From the NCBI GenBank assembly GCA_035447925.1, contig DAOTHY010000091.1, positions 1 through 8,257 of the forward strand: a DNA stretch of 8,257 nt, given 5' to 3'. Each line of letters begins with the position of its first letter. The first letter of the stretch is position 1. Source of the stretch: JASUTC01 sp035447925 (lineage in GTDB: Bacteria; Thermotogota; Thermotogae; MWEM01). The notes beneath the pieces are model-generated. The model searched no databases, was not told where the DNA came from, and saw only the letters and a list, made by a program, of their open reading frames with translations. Both the position numbers and the translations under genes were made by a program. Below are positions 1 to 6,053 of the stretch, piece after piece.

Positions 1-43
1 AGCCCTTGTCATGGGGTTGATGAACCTTTTTTTGTCTATTCAT
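1..43 (-). CDS. Rpn family nuclease, N-terminal 14 codons only (runs off left edge)
   Basis: The minus strand starts with ATG at 43-41 and reads MNRQKKVHQPHDKG before the window ends. The pattern 'x-P-H-D-x' about ten residues after the start is the usual beginning of Rpn/Transposase_31 nucleases and matches NHPHDHYFK in the intact gene at 4809. A TATAAT box lies only 6 nt upstream of this ATG, in a context shared with the other Rpn promoters here, which supports a real gene start. No Shine-Dalgarno sequence is visible between the -10 box and the ATG. The message would therefore be leaderless, or the start would be coupled to the remnant reading frame that ends in TGA at 42-40 (an ATGA overlap). 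Only the N-terminus is visible, so completeness of the gene cannot be judged. Confidence 0.6.
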   Translation of the reverse strand, partial: MNRQKKVHQPHDKG

Positions 44-590
44 GGTTTGATTATAACACAGTTATTCCCCAGTAAAAAATCAATCGGGACGGTTTGAGGT
101 GGACCCAAAAGGGTGGACAAAGTAGGGACGGATAAAATTCCATTTTTTAAAACCATATTCAGTTGTTTTTTATATAAACTTGGGGGTAAACCCCCAAGTT
201 TTCTCTGAGGTCTTTCGTTGATATAATAAACCATATAATCCTCAACCATTTCAATCACTTCTTCGAGGTTTTCAGGCTTTTGTTTCATCAGGTGAATCGT
301 TTCGTTCTTGAAATGACCAAAGAAGCTTTCTGCACAGGCTCCTATCCCAGCAATTGCCTCTTCGAGACATGCTTTGTGTGACGGACAGTTTTTCTAATAG
401 TGTAACATATTCTTTGTTGGTATAATGAACCCCTTGGTCTCAATGGATTAAAGCGCCTTTCAAAGAGCATTTTCTCGATAGTTGTTTGATCGTCTCAACA
501 CTGAGGCTTTTATCCTATTGATCACTAACAGTCCAAGCAACCGGTTCGTTATTGAATAGATCCTGTATGATACACAAATACACCATTTGT
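40..590 (-). pseudogene. IS3-family (IS150 group) transposase OrfB remnant
   Basis: The minus strand encodes the C-terminal half of an rve/DDE integrase core. Translated pieces run from VYLCIIQDLFNNEPVAW (about 583) through KGALIH-stop-DQGVHYTN, SVTQSMSRRGNCWD and CAESFFGHFKNETIHL to YYINERPQRKLGGLPP. These match the conserved H-S-D-Q-G block, the RRGNCWDNA block and the catalytic-Glu 'ESFF' block of IS3 transposases. It is inactive. An in-frame TAG lies at 517-515, a TGA at 442-440 replaces the Ser of HSDQG, and a one-base frameshift near 337-345 separates RGNCWD from ESFF. The N-terminal half of OrfB and all of OrfA are absent; homology stops at about 590, where tandem repeat and REP-like sequence begin. 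The open stretch 288-40 is only the tail of this gene, and its last ~30 residues are flanking DNA. Confidence 0.85.
50..58 (-). promoter_or_regulatory. Extended -10 promoter box of the left-edge Rpn gene
   Basis: Reading the minus strand, TGTTATAAT fits the extended -10 consensus TGnTATAAT, with the hexamer at 55-50. It is followed by CAAACC and then the ATG. The same TATAATCAAAC context occurs upstream of the genes at 4809 and 6144. A TTTACT at 76-71 could be a weak -35, but the spacing is only 15 nt. A transcript would start at or next to the ATG. Confidence 0.55.
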
Positions 591-616
591 AAAGCAAAGC
601 AAGTAAAGCAAAGCAA
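591..616. repeat. Short tandem repeat at the IS remnant border
   Basis: Two copies of a 14-base unit AAAGCAAAGCAAGT (591-604; second copy from 605, diverging after 12 bases) sit between the truncated end of the transposase remnant and the REP-like element. The unit resembles the left arm (AAGCAA) of that element, so it may be a slipped partial copy of it. Confidence 0.6.
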
Positions 617-640
617 CGGGGACGGTTCTTTTTGCTGAGA
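610..640 (+). repeat. REP-like element, GGGACGGTT family, copy 1
   Basis: AGCAACGGGGACGGTTCT followed by TTTTGCTGAG is the best-preserved copy of a repeat found across the window. The arms AGCAA and TTGCT are inverted around the GGGGACGGTT core, so a small hairpin can form. Related copies are at 1667, 2846, 4731 (inverted), 7311 and 7905, with decayed copies near 5875 and 7203. From here to about 750 the sequence is also a diverged direct repeat of 7313-7440. Confidence 0.75.
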
Positions 641-709
641 AAAAATCTCTATAATAACAATGAATTGCGAGCTTTAGCGAATGTGAGGGTAAATGTATAA
701 TTCAAAAAA

Positions 710-751
710 GAATGAAAACCGGTGACAAAAGGACCGGTTTGATTCTTTTTT
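710..751 (-). terminator. Rho-independent terminator, type A (bidirectional)
   Basis: Bases 710-723 (GAATGAAAACCGGT) pair with 733-745 (ACCGGTTTGATTC) around a 9-nt loop, with one bulged base. T-runs follow on the plus strand (746-752) and, less cleanly, on the minus strand. It lies about 35 nt past the stop codon of the minus-strand gene at 786. The same hairpin family follows the other two tail-A genes, at 5779 and 7403. Confidence 0.85.
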
Positions 752-785
752 TCATTTGTTTTTGGGCTAAAAACCAATATGGATT

Positions 786-1724
786 TTATCTTTCCACGTC
801 TTTTAGTATTTCTTTGAGTGTTTCTTTATCAAGGCCGGTTCCTTGTGCTATTTGGTCTATCGTCAATCCCATTTTGTAGAAATTGATAGCAGTTTCTTTT
901 TTTTCTTCTTTTCGTCCTTTTTTTTCCGCTTTTAAAACATCAAGACCTTCGCTGTATATTAGCATCCCTTCTTTCACCTGCCCTTTGTTCAGTTTTTCCA
1001 TGGTTTCTTTGATTGCTTCATCTGATGCGTGATAGTTTTTCATGATGATATAGACGACTTCTTTGAGCAAATTAAAGAGCCCATTTCTTTTGGCAATTTC
1101 GACTACGGCTTTCCAAAAGTCATCGGAGAGTTCTCTCAGTTGTTTCAGCCCTTCCGGGGTTCTGCATTTATCCAATAGTAAAATCAGACTGTTTGGGTTT
1201 TTCAGTTGTTCCAGTTCTTTAACACCTATTAGTGTCAGATCAACCAATATGTATTCATAGTTTGGGGTATAGGGCTGAAAGACTTCGTGATGGTTGACTT
1301 TTTTTATGAACTTTTTTTCCGCTGTCCAGCCTTCTTTTTGGTCTCCGTCGTAAAACACGATAGGGAGTATGGCCGGGAGTTTGAATGGTTTGTTTTCTGC
1401 CACTGGCCCTTTTTCTTGTATATGTCGTCTCCAAAGTCTGATCATGTATTCTAAGAGTCTTAATGGCATGAGAAAATCAACTTGGGTTTGGTTTTCTAAC
1501 ATTAAAAAGACGTATATTTCGTTGTCGTTGTTGATGTCACTGACTTTATATACAACGTCACTTTCTCTGTCTGTTTCAATGATTTCGGGAAATAAGGAGG
1601 GATGGTATTCCAGGTTGGCTTCTGTTAGGTCTTGTACCCAGGGTTGTTTCACAAAGTAAATCAATCGGGACGGTTCTTTTTGCTGAGAAAAAATTCGAAG
1701 ATATTGGAAATCTAGAGACAACAA
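786..1724 (-). CDS. Rpn family recombination-promoting nuclease, 5'-truncated (body 3, tail A)
   Basis: The product belongs to the Rpn/Transposase_31 PD-(D/E)XK nucleases, whose E. coli member RpnA is a DNA endonuclease that promotes RecA-independent recombination. The conserved core is present: SDVVYKV with candidate catalytic D56, then FLMLENQTQVDF with E77-x-Q79, followed by the family's 'plRll.Y' helix. The C-terminus carries the tail-A module, INFYKMGLTIDQIAQGTGLD, at residues 278-312. Homology starts only at about residue 24 (FVKQPWVQDL). Everything before it is read from a REP-like element (FSQQKEPSR) and from the neighbour's terminator, and the usual 'HDxxFKxLF' beginning is missing. 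The TTG at 1724 lies in a terminator stem, so it is not a credible start; GTG at 1652 is the first codon inside homologous sequence but has no Shine-Dalgarno. It is probably untranslated or expressed only as fragments. Terminator 710-751 follows. Confidence 0.75.
   Translation of the reverse strand: MLSLDFQYLRIFSQQKEPSRLIYFVKQPWVQDLTEANLEYHPSLFPEIIETDRESDVVYKVSDINNDNEIYVFLMLENQTQVDFLMPLRLLEYMIRLWRRHIQEKGPVAENKPFKLPAILPIVFYDGDQKEGWTAEKKFIKKVNHHEVFQPYTPNYEYILVDLTLIGVKELEQLKNPNSLILLLDKCRTPEGLKQLRELSDDFWKAVVEIAKRNGLFNLLKEVVYIIMKNYHASDEAIKETMEKLNKGQVKEGMLIYSEGLDVLKAEKKGRKEEKKETAINFYKMGLTIDQIAQGTGLDKETLKEILKDVER
1655..1695 (+). repeat. REP-like element, copy 2, replacing the 5' end of the 786-1724 gene
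   Basis: AAATCAATCGGGACGGTTCT and then TTTTGCTGAG match the element at 610 in the core and right arm. The left flank AATCAATCGGGACGG instead matches 78-92 next to the IS3 remnant. The element joins the truncated nuclease gene directly to the terminator of the 1799 gene. Confidence 0.75.
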
Positions 1725-1909
1725 AAAAGCCCAAGCGTAGAATCTTTAAATCAGGGCTTTTTTATTCAATGGATTTGACAAACTCGACAGATTCCGGATT
1801 AGTCCTTTATTTTCCTTTTCTTTTTCGCTTCTTCTATTATTTCAAGGGCCCTTTCTTTCGTGATTTCAAGACCTTCGGCTATTGTTTCTACTGGAATTCC
1901 TTTGTTGTA
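1673..1909 (-). repeat. 237-bp inverted repeat, arm 1 (tail B + terminator + REP)
   Basis: The reverse complement of this stretch matches 6981-7217 over the same length with few differences by eye. It covers the last ~37 codons of the 1799 gene, its stop codon, the downstream terminator and half of a REP-like element. This shows that tail, terminator and repeat were copied as one unit into another gene in the opposite orientation. Confidence 0.85.
1723..1763 (-). terminator. Rho-independent terminator, type B, of the 1799 gene
   Basis: AAAAAAGCCC at 1723-1732 pairs perfectly with GGGCTTTTTT at 1754-1763 around a 21-nt loop. It lies about 35 nt past the stop codon of the minus-strand gene and gives a T-run on either strand. 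A mutated copy is at 7127-7168 and a related hairpin at 7967-8007. Confidence 0.85.
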
Positions 1910-2761
1910 GAAGTTGATTAAGGCTTTTTCTGTTTTTTCTTCTCTTCCTTCTTCTCTTCCTTCTTCTTTCCCTATTTTTTTTCCTTTTTCTATTCCTCTT
2001 TCCTCGGCAACGCTAAGAGCCGAATACTTATCCATAATCGCCTTTTCTCTGGCCATATATTCTTCCTGTAATTTTTCATCTTTACTGAGCGTTTTTAACA
2101 TGTCTCTCGCCCTCCCTATGACTTCATTCTTGCTTTCTGCCAATTTTGCAAATTCACTTTCCGGGTTGTCTATAAACAAGAGCCATTCTAAAAGTCTATT
2201 CTCGCCAATCGCTTCTTGAAGAGTTGCTTTGTTTTCCTGTATATACAGTCTTAATGCCGGTAGTTCCATGAATTGTATTTCGGCTACGTCTGTGAGTTCC
2301 TGTTTTGTATCTATTTCTGTAAAACGGTATCGGTTATGAAATCGAGTACCACTATCCAAAAGATCAAAGTTTAAGATGTTAATGGCCACAGTTTTGTGGA
2401 TGGATTTATATTTATCCCCTTCTTTTAATCTTTTGGCGATCATTTTGCTGAGATAATAAACGGTTCTGTATCTCATGTTGTGTTCATCTTTGAGTTGAAT
2501 TTCAATGTTGATGATGGTATCATCATTTGCTTTCGCTTTGACATCCATGACGGAGTATTTATCTTCTTCTTTTTCTTTGTCGTTATTTGGATTCATTATT
2601 AAGACGGATTTGATAGCCTTTTCTCCTTCAAGTTCAAGTGCCGCATTTAAGAAGGATATCAAAAATGAGGTGTCTTTTTCGTTTCCGAATATGAGTTTAA
2701 ATACATAATCAATTTTTGGGTCCATGAGTTTGAAAGACTCTGAGTGTTTTTCTTTTTTCAC
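1799..2761 (-). CDS. Rpn family recombination-promoting nuclease, full length (body 1, tail B)
   Basis: A 320-aa product of the PDDEXK_2 branch of Rpn nucleases. It opens with KLMDPKIDYVFKLIFG (about 11-26), the family's N-terminal helix. The nuclease core is VMDVKAKA with D73, then NIEIQLKDE with E87-x-Q89, so the usual Lys is replaced by Gln, as is common in this branch. Next come RYRTVYYLSKMIAKRL and FMELPALRLY, then the linker EEYMAREKAIMDKYSALS, which recurs in two other genes here. After that comes a charged stretch with EEGREEGREE, and tail B (280-320), a short helical module with PVETIAEGLEITKERALEII. The GTG start at 2761 is set by a good AAGGAG at 2774-2769, 7 nt away, below an extended -10 box. 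It is the only apparently intact minus-strand nuclease gene in the window. Single-gene transcription to terminator 1723-1763 is likely. Confidence 0.9.
   Translation of the reverse strand: MKKEKHSESFKLMDPKIDYVFKLIFGNEKDTSFLISFLNAALELEGEKAIKSVLIMNPNNDKEKEEDKYSVMDVKAKANDDTIINIEIQLKDEHNMRYRTVYYLSKMIAKRLKEGDKYKSIHKTVAINILNFDLLDSGTRFHNRYRFTEIDTKQELTDVAEIQFMELPALRLYIQENKATLQEAIGENRLLEWLLFIDNPESEFAKLAESKNEVIGRARDMLKTLSKDEKLQEEYMAREKAIMDKYSALSVAEERGIEKGKKIGKEEGREEGREEKTEKALINFYNKGIPVETIAEGLEITKERALEIIEEAKKKRKIKD
1939..1962 (-). repeat. 12-bp coding tandem repeat (EEGR units)
   Basis: CTTCTCTTCCTT on the plus strand is repeated exactly at 1939-1950 and 1951-1962, with a degenerate third copy following. 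It encodes the EEGREEGREE stretch between nuclease body and tail. Because the unit is a multiple of three, slippage would change linker length without breaking the frame. Similar EGR repeats are common before the tail in Rpn proteins. Confidence 0.7.
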
Positions 2762-2768
2762 GTTTGAA

Positions 2769-2800
2769 CTCCTTGTTGTTTATTTGAAATGATTATAGCA
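2769..2800 (-). promoter_or_regulatory. Extended -10 promoter and ribosome binding site of the 1799-2761 gene
   Basis: On the minus strand TGCTATAAT (2800-2792) is a perfect extended -10 element, followed 17 nt later by AAGGAG (2774-2769), 7 nt before the GTG start. The nine bases TGCTATAAT are identical to those upstream of the genes at 4809 and 6144, which encode a different nuclease subfamily. No clear -35 box is seen, as expected for an extended -10 promoter. Confidence 0.75.
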
Positions 2801-2845
2801 TACATCATGGATTCCCGAAACCATATAACGATGAAAAAGCAATAA

Positions 2846-2868
2846 AAAGCAAAGGGGACGGTTCTCTC
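2846..2868 (+). repeat. REP-like element, copy 3, at the 5' border of the permease pseudogene
   Basis: AAAAGCAAAGGGGACGGTTCT carries the left arm and core of the repeat. The right arm is replaced by permease sequence, so the permease gene's beginning has been lost exactly at the repeat. Confidence 0.7.
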
Positions 2869-2871
2869 TAA

Positions 2872-4197
2872 CCGATAGTTTTACCATTCATTACATCAGT
2901 CCCTGAAGGCCTGACACTCCAAGGTTACAAAGCTCTGATGGTCTTCATTGTCTGTGTTCTCTGGTGGGTTACGAATGTCGTCCCTCTCATGATTACCAGT
3001 CTGTTGGCTATTGTTTTACTCCTTCTCTTGGGAGCCACAACAACCGAAGCCGTTTATTCCAAATTCGGGAATACCGCCATTTTCTTTGTTATCGGCTCTT
3101 TCATTCTCTCCGCTGCTTTTGTCAACTCAGGTCTTTCAAGTCGGTTCACACTTAAATTCCTCAATCTCTTCGATAAAAATCCTCTTTATCTCATATTGGG
3201 GTTTCAATATCTGGCTTTAATCATGGGTTTTTGGATGTCGGGGCATGCTGTTGCTGCATTGTTATTACCTTTGGTTATAGAAATTAATGAGAAGATCATT
3301 CATCAAAGAAATGGTTAGGTTTTTGCAAGAAGCCTTTGTTTTTCGGTTATGTGGGGAGCCGTTATCGGTAGTATGACCACTCTACTTGGAGGTGCCAGAG
3401 GACCGCTTGCCATTGCTATACTGGAAAAATCCACAGGACAAACCATCTCTTTTTCAAAATATATCCTGTTCACAATTCCGATTGTTCTTCTCATCAGTTT
3501 GCTGGCCTCGCTTGTATTAATCAAAATCACACCGAAAAATATACAGATCAAAGCCTGCAAAAGTGAAATTGAAGGTAAAGTCAACAAATTGGGTAAACTC
3601 TCAAGAAAAGAAAAAAAGGTGTTGCTTGTTATGATTCCGACGCTCCTTGCCTGGATATTTTTCAGCAACACAATCGGTATTGCCGGTATTGCTTTGGCTT
3701 CAACGGTTGCTTTATTTGTTTTCAATGCCGTTAAATGGTCTGAGGTTGAAAGAGACGTGAATTGGGGGGTCATTCTCATGTATGGGGGAGCCATTTCTTT
3801 GGGATATACCCTTTACGAATGTGGTGTATCAAATTGGTTGATTCAATTGAGTCTGGGTGGGTTCAACAATACAACCGTGATTCTCCTGCTGATGACCATC
3901 ATCGTGGTCTTATTGACCGAAAGCATGAGTAATACGGCCGTTGTTGCCTTCCTTCTTCCTGTGGCTTTGTCTGTGGCCCTGAGTTTAAACATGAATCCTA
4001 TCATTATTGTGTTAATCGTAACCATTCCCGCCGGTATCGCCTTTATGATGCCCATGAGTACCCCAGCGGTTGCCATGATGCTCTCGACAGGGTATTTGGA
4101 ATTGAAAGATACAATTAAATATGGCAGCATTTTAACCATAACCGGAATTGCTTTGACATTTTTAAGTGCTATCCTCTATTGGCCTTTGATAGCATGA
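2872..4197 (+). pseudogene. DASS/SLC13-family anion:sodium symporter-like permease, broken
   Basis: One reading frame from 2872 encodes a multi-helix membrane protein of the DASS (SLC13/CitT) type, which imports dicarboxylates, sulfate or similar anions. It begins in the conserved VPEGLTLQGYKAL segment, continues with LWWVTNVVPLMITSLLAIVLL and FFVIGSFILSAAF, and ends with helices up to ILYWPLIA. The second substrate-loop motif SNT is intact (3928-3936, MSNTAVVAFLLP), but the first is SGH instead of SNT (3238-3246). The segment usually reading GTPPN is GGARGPLA. A TAG at 3316-3318 interrupts the frame between the first and second thirds, with no shift on either side. The N-terminal helix and start codon are missing: the frame runs back only to a TAA at 2869 beside a REP-like element. 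ATG 2938 or 3349 could start fragments. The upstream truncation argues for a pseudogene rather than stop-codon readthrough. Confidence 0.8.
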
Positions 4198-4211
4198 AAA
4201 AGGTTGATAAT

Positions 4212-4676
4212 ATGCAAAAAAAAATCCTGCTTGTTTCTCTTGACTTTGATCAAAACAAGAAAATTGAGTCTTTTATTAAGAAACACAAATCAGAGAACAT
4301 TCAAGCCATTGCTTTGTTTGATGAAAATATCATCAACAAAGTCTCTGATATCTTTACAGAAAGAGGCTGGCTTGGTTCAAAACAGGCGGATAGACTAAAA
4401 AGTCTTTTCCAAAAGAAGGCGGAAAGAAAGGCGCGGGATTGGTTGGATTATATAGGAAAAATTGAAAGAGATTATAACTTGAGCATATCCAAAAGAATTG
4501 AAAAATTAACCATTGAAAGTTTCATACACACCCTAACAGAAAATGTGTCTTATAAAGATATAAAATCACTTGCATTCTCTTTTAAAAGCGGGCTGAATCC
4601 TACATATGATGCATGTAAGCCTTATTTTGAGAAGCTAAGAAATGCCGAGTCTGTGTCTTTGTTTTTGTTACGGTGA
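4212..4676 (+). CDS. Small protein of unknown function, possibly universal-stress-protein-like
   Basis: A 154-aa product that I do not firmly recognise. It starts MQKKILLVSLDFDQNKK, a hydrophobic strand after a short basic start, and ends VSLFLLR. Together with its length and its position behind a permease gene, this is reminiscent of a UspA-like alpha/beta domain. The nucleotide-binding G-x2-G-x9-GS motif of ATP-binding Usps is absent, so the assignment is weak. The middle is rich in Lys, Glu and Arg (KKAERKARDWLDYIGKIERD) and predicted helical. ATG 4212 has AAAAAGG 8 nt upstream; the alternative ATG 4194 overlaps the permease stop as ATGA but has no Shine-Dalgarno. It was probably co-transcribed with the permease, and since that gene is broken its own expression is uncertain. 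No terminator follows before the repeat at 4719. Confidence 0.6.
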   Translation: MQKKILLVSLDFDQNKKIESFIKKHKSENIQAIALFDENIINKVSDIFTERGWLGSKQADRLKSLFQKKAERKARDWLDYIGKIERDYNLSISKRIEKLTIESFIHTLTENVSYKDIKSLAFSFKSGLNPTYDACKPYFEKLRNAESVSLFLLR

Positions 4677-4718
4677 TATTATCCTTTTGAACGTTTCTTG
4701 TTGTAATAAAAAAACGAC

Positions 4719-5566
4719 GGATCCACCTCAAACCGTCCCGTTTGATTGCTTTATTTTTACTTTCTGCGAATATGCTATAATCAAACAAACCAAAAGGCAG
4801 GTGAATCAATGGAAAACAAAGACCTGGCCCGGATTCTTAATCACCCACATGATCATTATTTCAAAAACACCTTTGGCCAAAAAGAAATCGCCAGAGACTT
4901 CCTTGAAAGCTATTTGCCAAGAGAAATCGTCAACATATTGGACTTAAACACATTAACCAACCAAAAAACCGAATACATCGACAAAAAACTCAAAAGCTTT
5001 TTCACCGATTTACTTTACCAAGTCAATATCAATGGTCAAAAGGGGTTTATTTACATTCTCTACGAACACAAAAGCTATCATGACGAGAAAACCATTTTTC
5101 AGCTTCTGAAATATCTGTCCATGATATGGGATGAACACTATGATTCGAATAAGAAAACCATTCCGGCAATTATCCCCATTCTCATTTATCACGGAGAAAA
5201 AGAACTCAAGATCAAAACCCGTCTATGGGATATGATAGAAAACATTGACACGCTCCCGTTGTCCTTGAAAAACATGCTACCGGATTTTGAATTCAAAGCC
5301 TATGATTATTCCCCGAAGGGAAAAGAGCCAATAAAAGGCACCGCACTGATACAAGCAATCCTGTGGATGCTAAAAGCCATCCGAGAAAAGAACAAAAAAG
5401 CCTTTCAAAAAGGCTATAACAAATTCCTTGAACAAATACTGATCATCGCTGAAACATACGGCATGGAAAAAACCCTTGAAATTTATGTCATCACACTCGT
5501 TTATATATTCAACACCAGAGAAGATATCACACAAGAAGAATTACAAGAAGCATTACCGGAAGGAGG
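4719..5566 (+). repeat. 848-bp direct repeat, copy 1 (promoter + nuclease body 2)
   Basis: Matches 6054-6901 at a constant offset of 1335. The only difference I found by eye is G4735 versus A6070. The repeat begins at GGATCCACCTCAAACC and ends exactly on the last G of an in-gene AAGGAGG. It holds the inverted GGGACGGTT core, the promoter, the ribosome binding site and codons 1-252 of the nuclease gene plus two bases of codon 253. The near-identity implies a recent duplication or gene conversion. Confidence 0.9.
4773..4781 (+). promoter_or_regulatory. Extended -10 promoter of the 4809 nuclease gene
   Basis: TGCTATAAT is a perfect extended -10 element, 27 nt before the ATG, leaving room for a short leader with AGGTG at 4799-4803 as ribosome binding site. 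It sits inside the 848-bp repeat, so the second gene has the same promoter at 6108-6116. Confidence 0.75.
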
Positions 5567-5738
5567 CGACACAATGGCGACACTTGCAAAACAAATATTT
5601 CATAAAGGAGAAATAAAGGGAAAAAAGCAAACTGCTATCAATTTATACAAAATGGGATTGACGATAGACCAAATCGGCCAAGCAACGGGTCTTGATAAAG
5701 AAACACTCAAAGAAATACTGAAAGATGTGGAAAGATAA
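4809..5738 (+). CDS. Rpn family recombination-promoting nuclease (body 2, tail A)
   Basis: A 309-aa nuclease of the Rpn/Transposase_31 (YhgA-like) branch. NHPHDHYFKNTF at 11-22 is the family's N-terminal signature. The PD-(D/E)XK core is SFFTDLLYQV with D67 and YILYEHKSYHD with E86-x-K88, so the catalytic triad looks complete. It continues with TIPAIIPILIYHG and a helical region up to ALPEGG at 248-253. The tail (254-309) starts DTMATLAKQIFHKG and ends with module A, NLYKMGLTIDQIGQATGLDK. ATG 4809 is chosen over an upstream in-frame start at 4746 because it has AGGTG 5 nt upstream, lies downstream of the promoter and starts the conserved domain. Bases 1-758 of the gene are repeated in the next gene, which has another tail. 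An internal AAGGAGG precedes Met256. It probably acts on DNA as a nuclease, with possible roles in recombination or phage defence. Confidence 0.9.
   Translation: MENKDLARILNHPHDHYFKNTFGQKEIARDFLESYLPREIVNILDLNTLTNQKTEYIDKKLKSFFTDLLYQVNINGQKGFIYILYEHKSYHDEKTIFQLLKYLSMIWDEHYDSNKKTIPAIIPILIYHGEKELKIKTRLWDMIENIDTLPLSLKNMLPDFEFKAYDYSPKGKEPIKGTALIQAILWMLKAIREKNKKAFQKGYNKFLEQILIIAETYGMEKTLEIYVITLVYIFNTREDITQEELQEALPEGGDTMATLAKQIFHKGEIKGKKQTAINLYKMGLTIDQIGQATGLDKETLKEILKDVER
5560..5738 (+). CDS. Candidate intragenic tail protein (54 aa, in frame within the 4809 gene)
   Basis: A perfect AAGGAGG (5560-5566) lies 7 nt before an in-frame ATG at 5574, giving a 54-aa protein MATLAKQIFHKGEIKGK... that consists of the tail alone. 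This ribosome binding site is stronger than the one for the full-length gene. Short products from inside rpn genes are known in E. coli, where they bind and inhibit the long protein. Codons for the family's conserved 'EGG' generate the Shine-Dalgarno by themselves, so its presence alone does not prove use. The position of the site at the exact border between shared body and swapped tail favours a function. Confidence 0.45.
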
Positions 5739-5778
5739 AATCCGAATTGGTTTAAAGCCCAGATCAAAAACAAAAAAA

Positions 5779-5820
5779 GAATGAAACCGTTGATTTTTCA
5801 CCGGATTTCATTCTTTTTTT
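5779..5820 (+). terminator. Rho-independent terminator, type A, of the 4809 gene
   Basis: GAATGAAACCG (5779-5789) pairs with CGGATTTCATTC (5802-5813) with one bulged A, followed by eight T (5813-5820 region). It belongs to the same hairpin family as 710-751 and 7403-7440, which also follow tail-A genes. Confidence 0.85.
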
Positions 5821-6053
5821 GATTGATACACCTTTCCTCTAATACCTAAAACTCAAAATTCAAGATTATGAAAGAAAATTTTTCTCAGAAAAAGGAACCG
5901 ACTCGTTTGACCTCTCCCATTTACCCTCACAATATTCCCGCAGGGACTGTTTATTTGGCAAAAAAAAGATTTAAACAAAAATGAAGAATAGCAATTCTAC
6001 TTTAAAAACCTAAATTTGATTCTTTCCACGGGGGCTGTCCCCGTGGTTATTAT
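5821..6053. other. Non-coding spacer with decayed repeat relics
   Basis: No gene seen. An inverted, degenerate REP-like copy lies around 5875-5895 (TTTTTCTCAGAAAAAGGAACC). The bases TTTACCCTCACA near 5930 match the reverse complement of 679-692 beside the 786 gene. Relative to the 610-750 copy the two pieces are in swapped order, so this is rearranged 3' flank of a tail-A cassette. The perfect hairpin at 6026-6046 closes the region. Confidence 0.6.
6026..6046. repeat. GC-rich perfect hairpin (REP-like)
   Basis: CCACGGGG (6026-6033) and CCCCGTGG (6039-6046) form an 8-bp perfect stem with loop GCTGT. There is no T-run on either side, so it is not a typical terminator. It stands out as the most GC-rich short stretch in an AT-rich spacer, 7 bases before the second copy of the 848-bp repeat. 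Confidence 0.7.

Noticed and set aside
1063..2708. Plus-strand open frames inside the two minus-strand nuclease genes (1063-1260, 1369-1659, 1914-2219, 2505-2708)
   Set aside because: Ser/Leu/Phe-rich translations typical of the reverse strand of Lys/Glu-rich genes; no start signals or homology recognised.
3316..3318. TAG in the permease frame as programmed readthrough or pyrrolysine
   Set aside because: The gene also lacks its start and first helix, no readthrough or insertion signal is apparent, and other TAG codons here act as ordinary stops in debris.
3315..4139. Minus-strand open frames opposite the permease (3315-3794, 3843-4139)
   Set aside because: They are antisense shadows of a membrane-protein gene, without ribosome binding sites or recognisable domains.
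4746..4808. Upstream in-frame start adding 21 residues (MLYFYFLRICYNQ) to the 4809 gene
   Set aside because: This stretch covers the promoter -10 box, so it would lie upstream of the transcript start. The ATG at 4809 has the ribosome binding site and begins the family domain.
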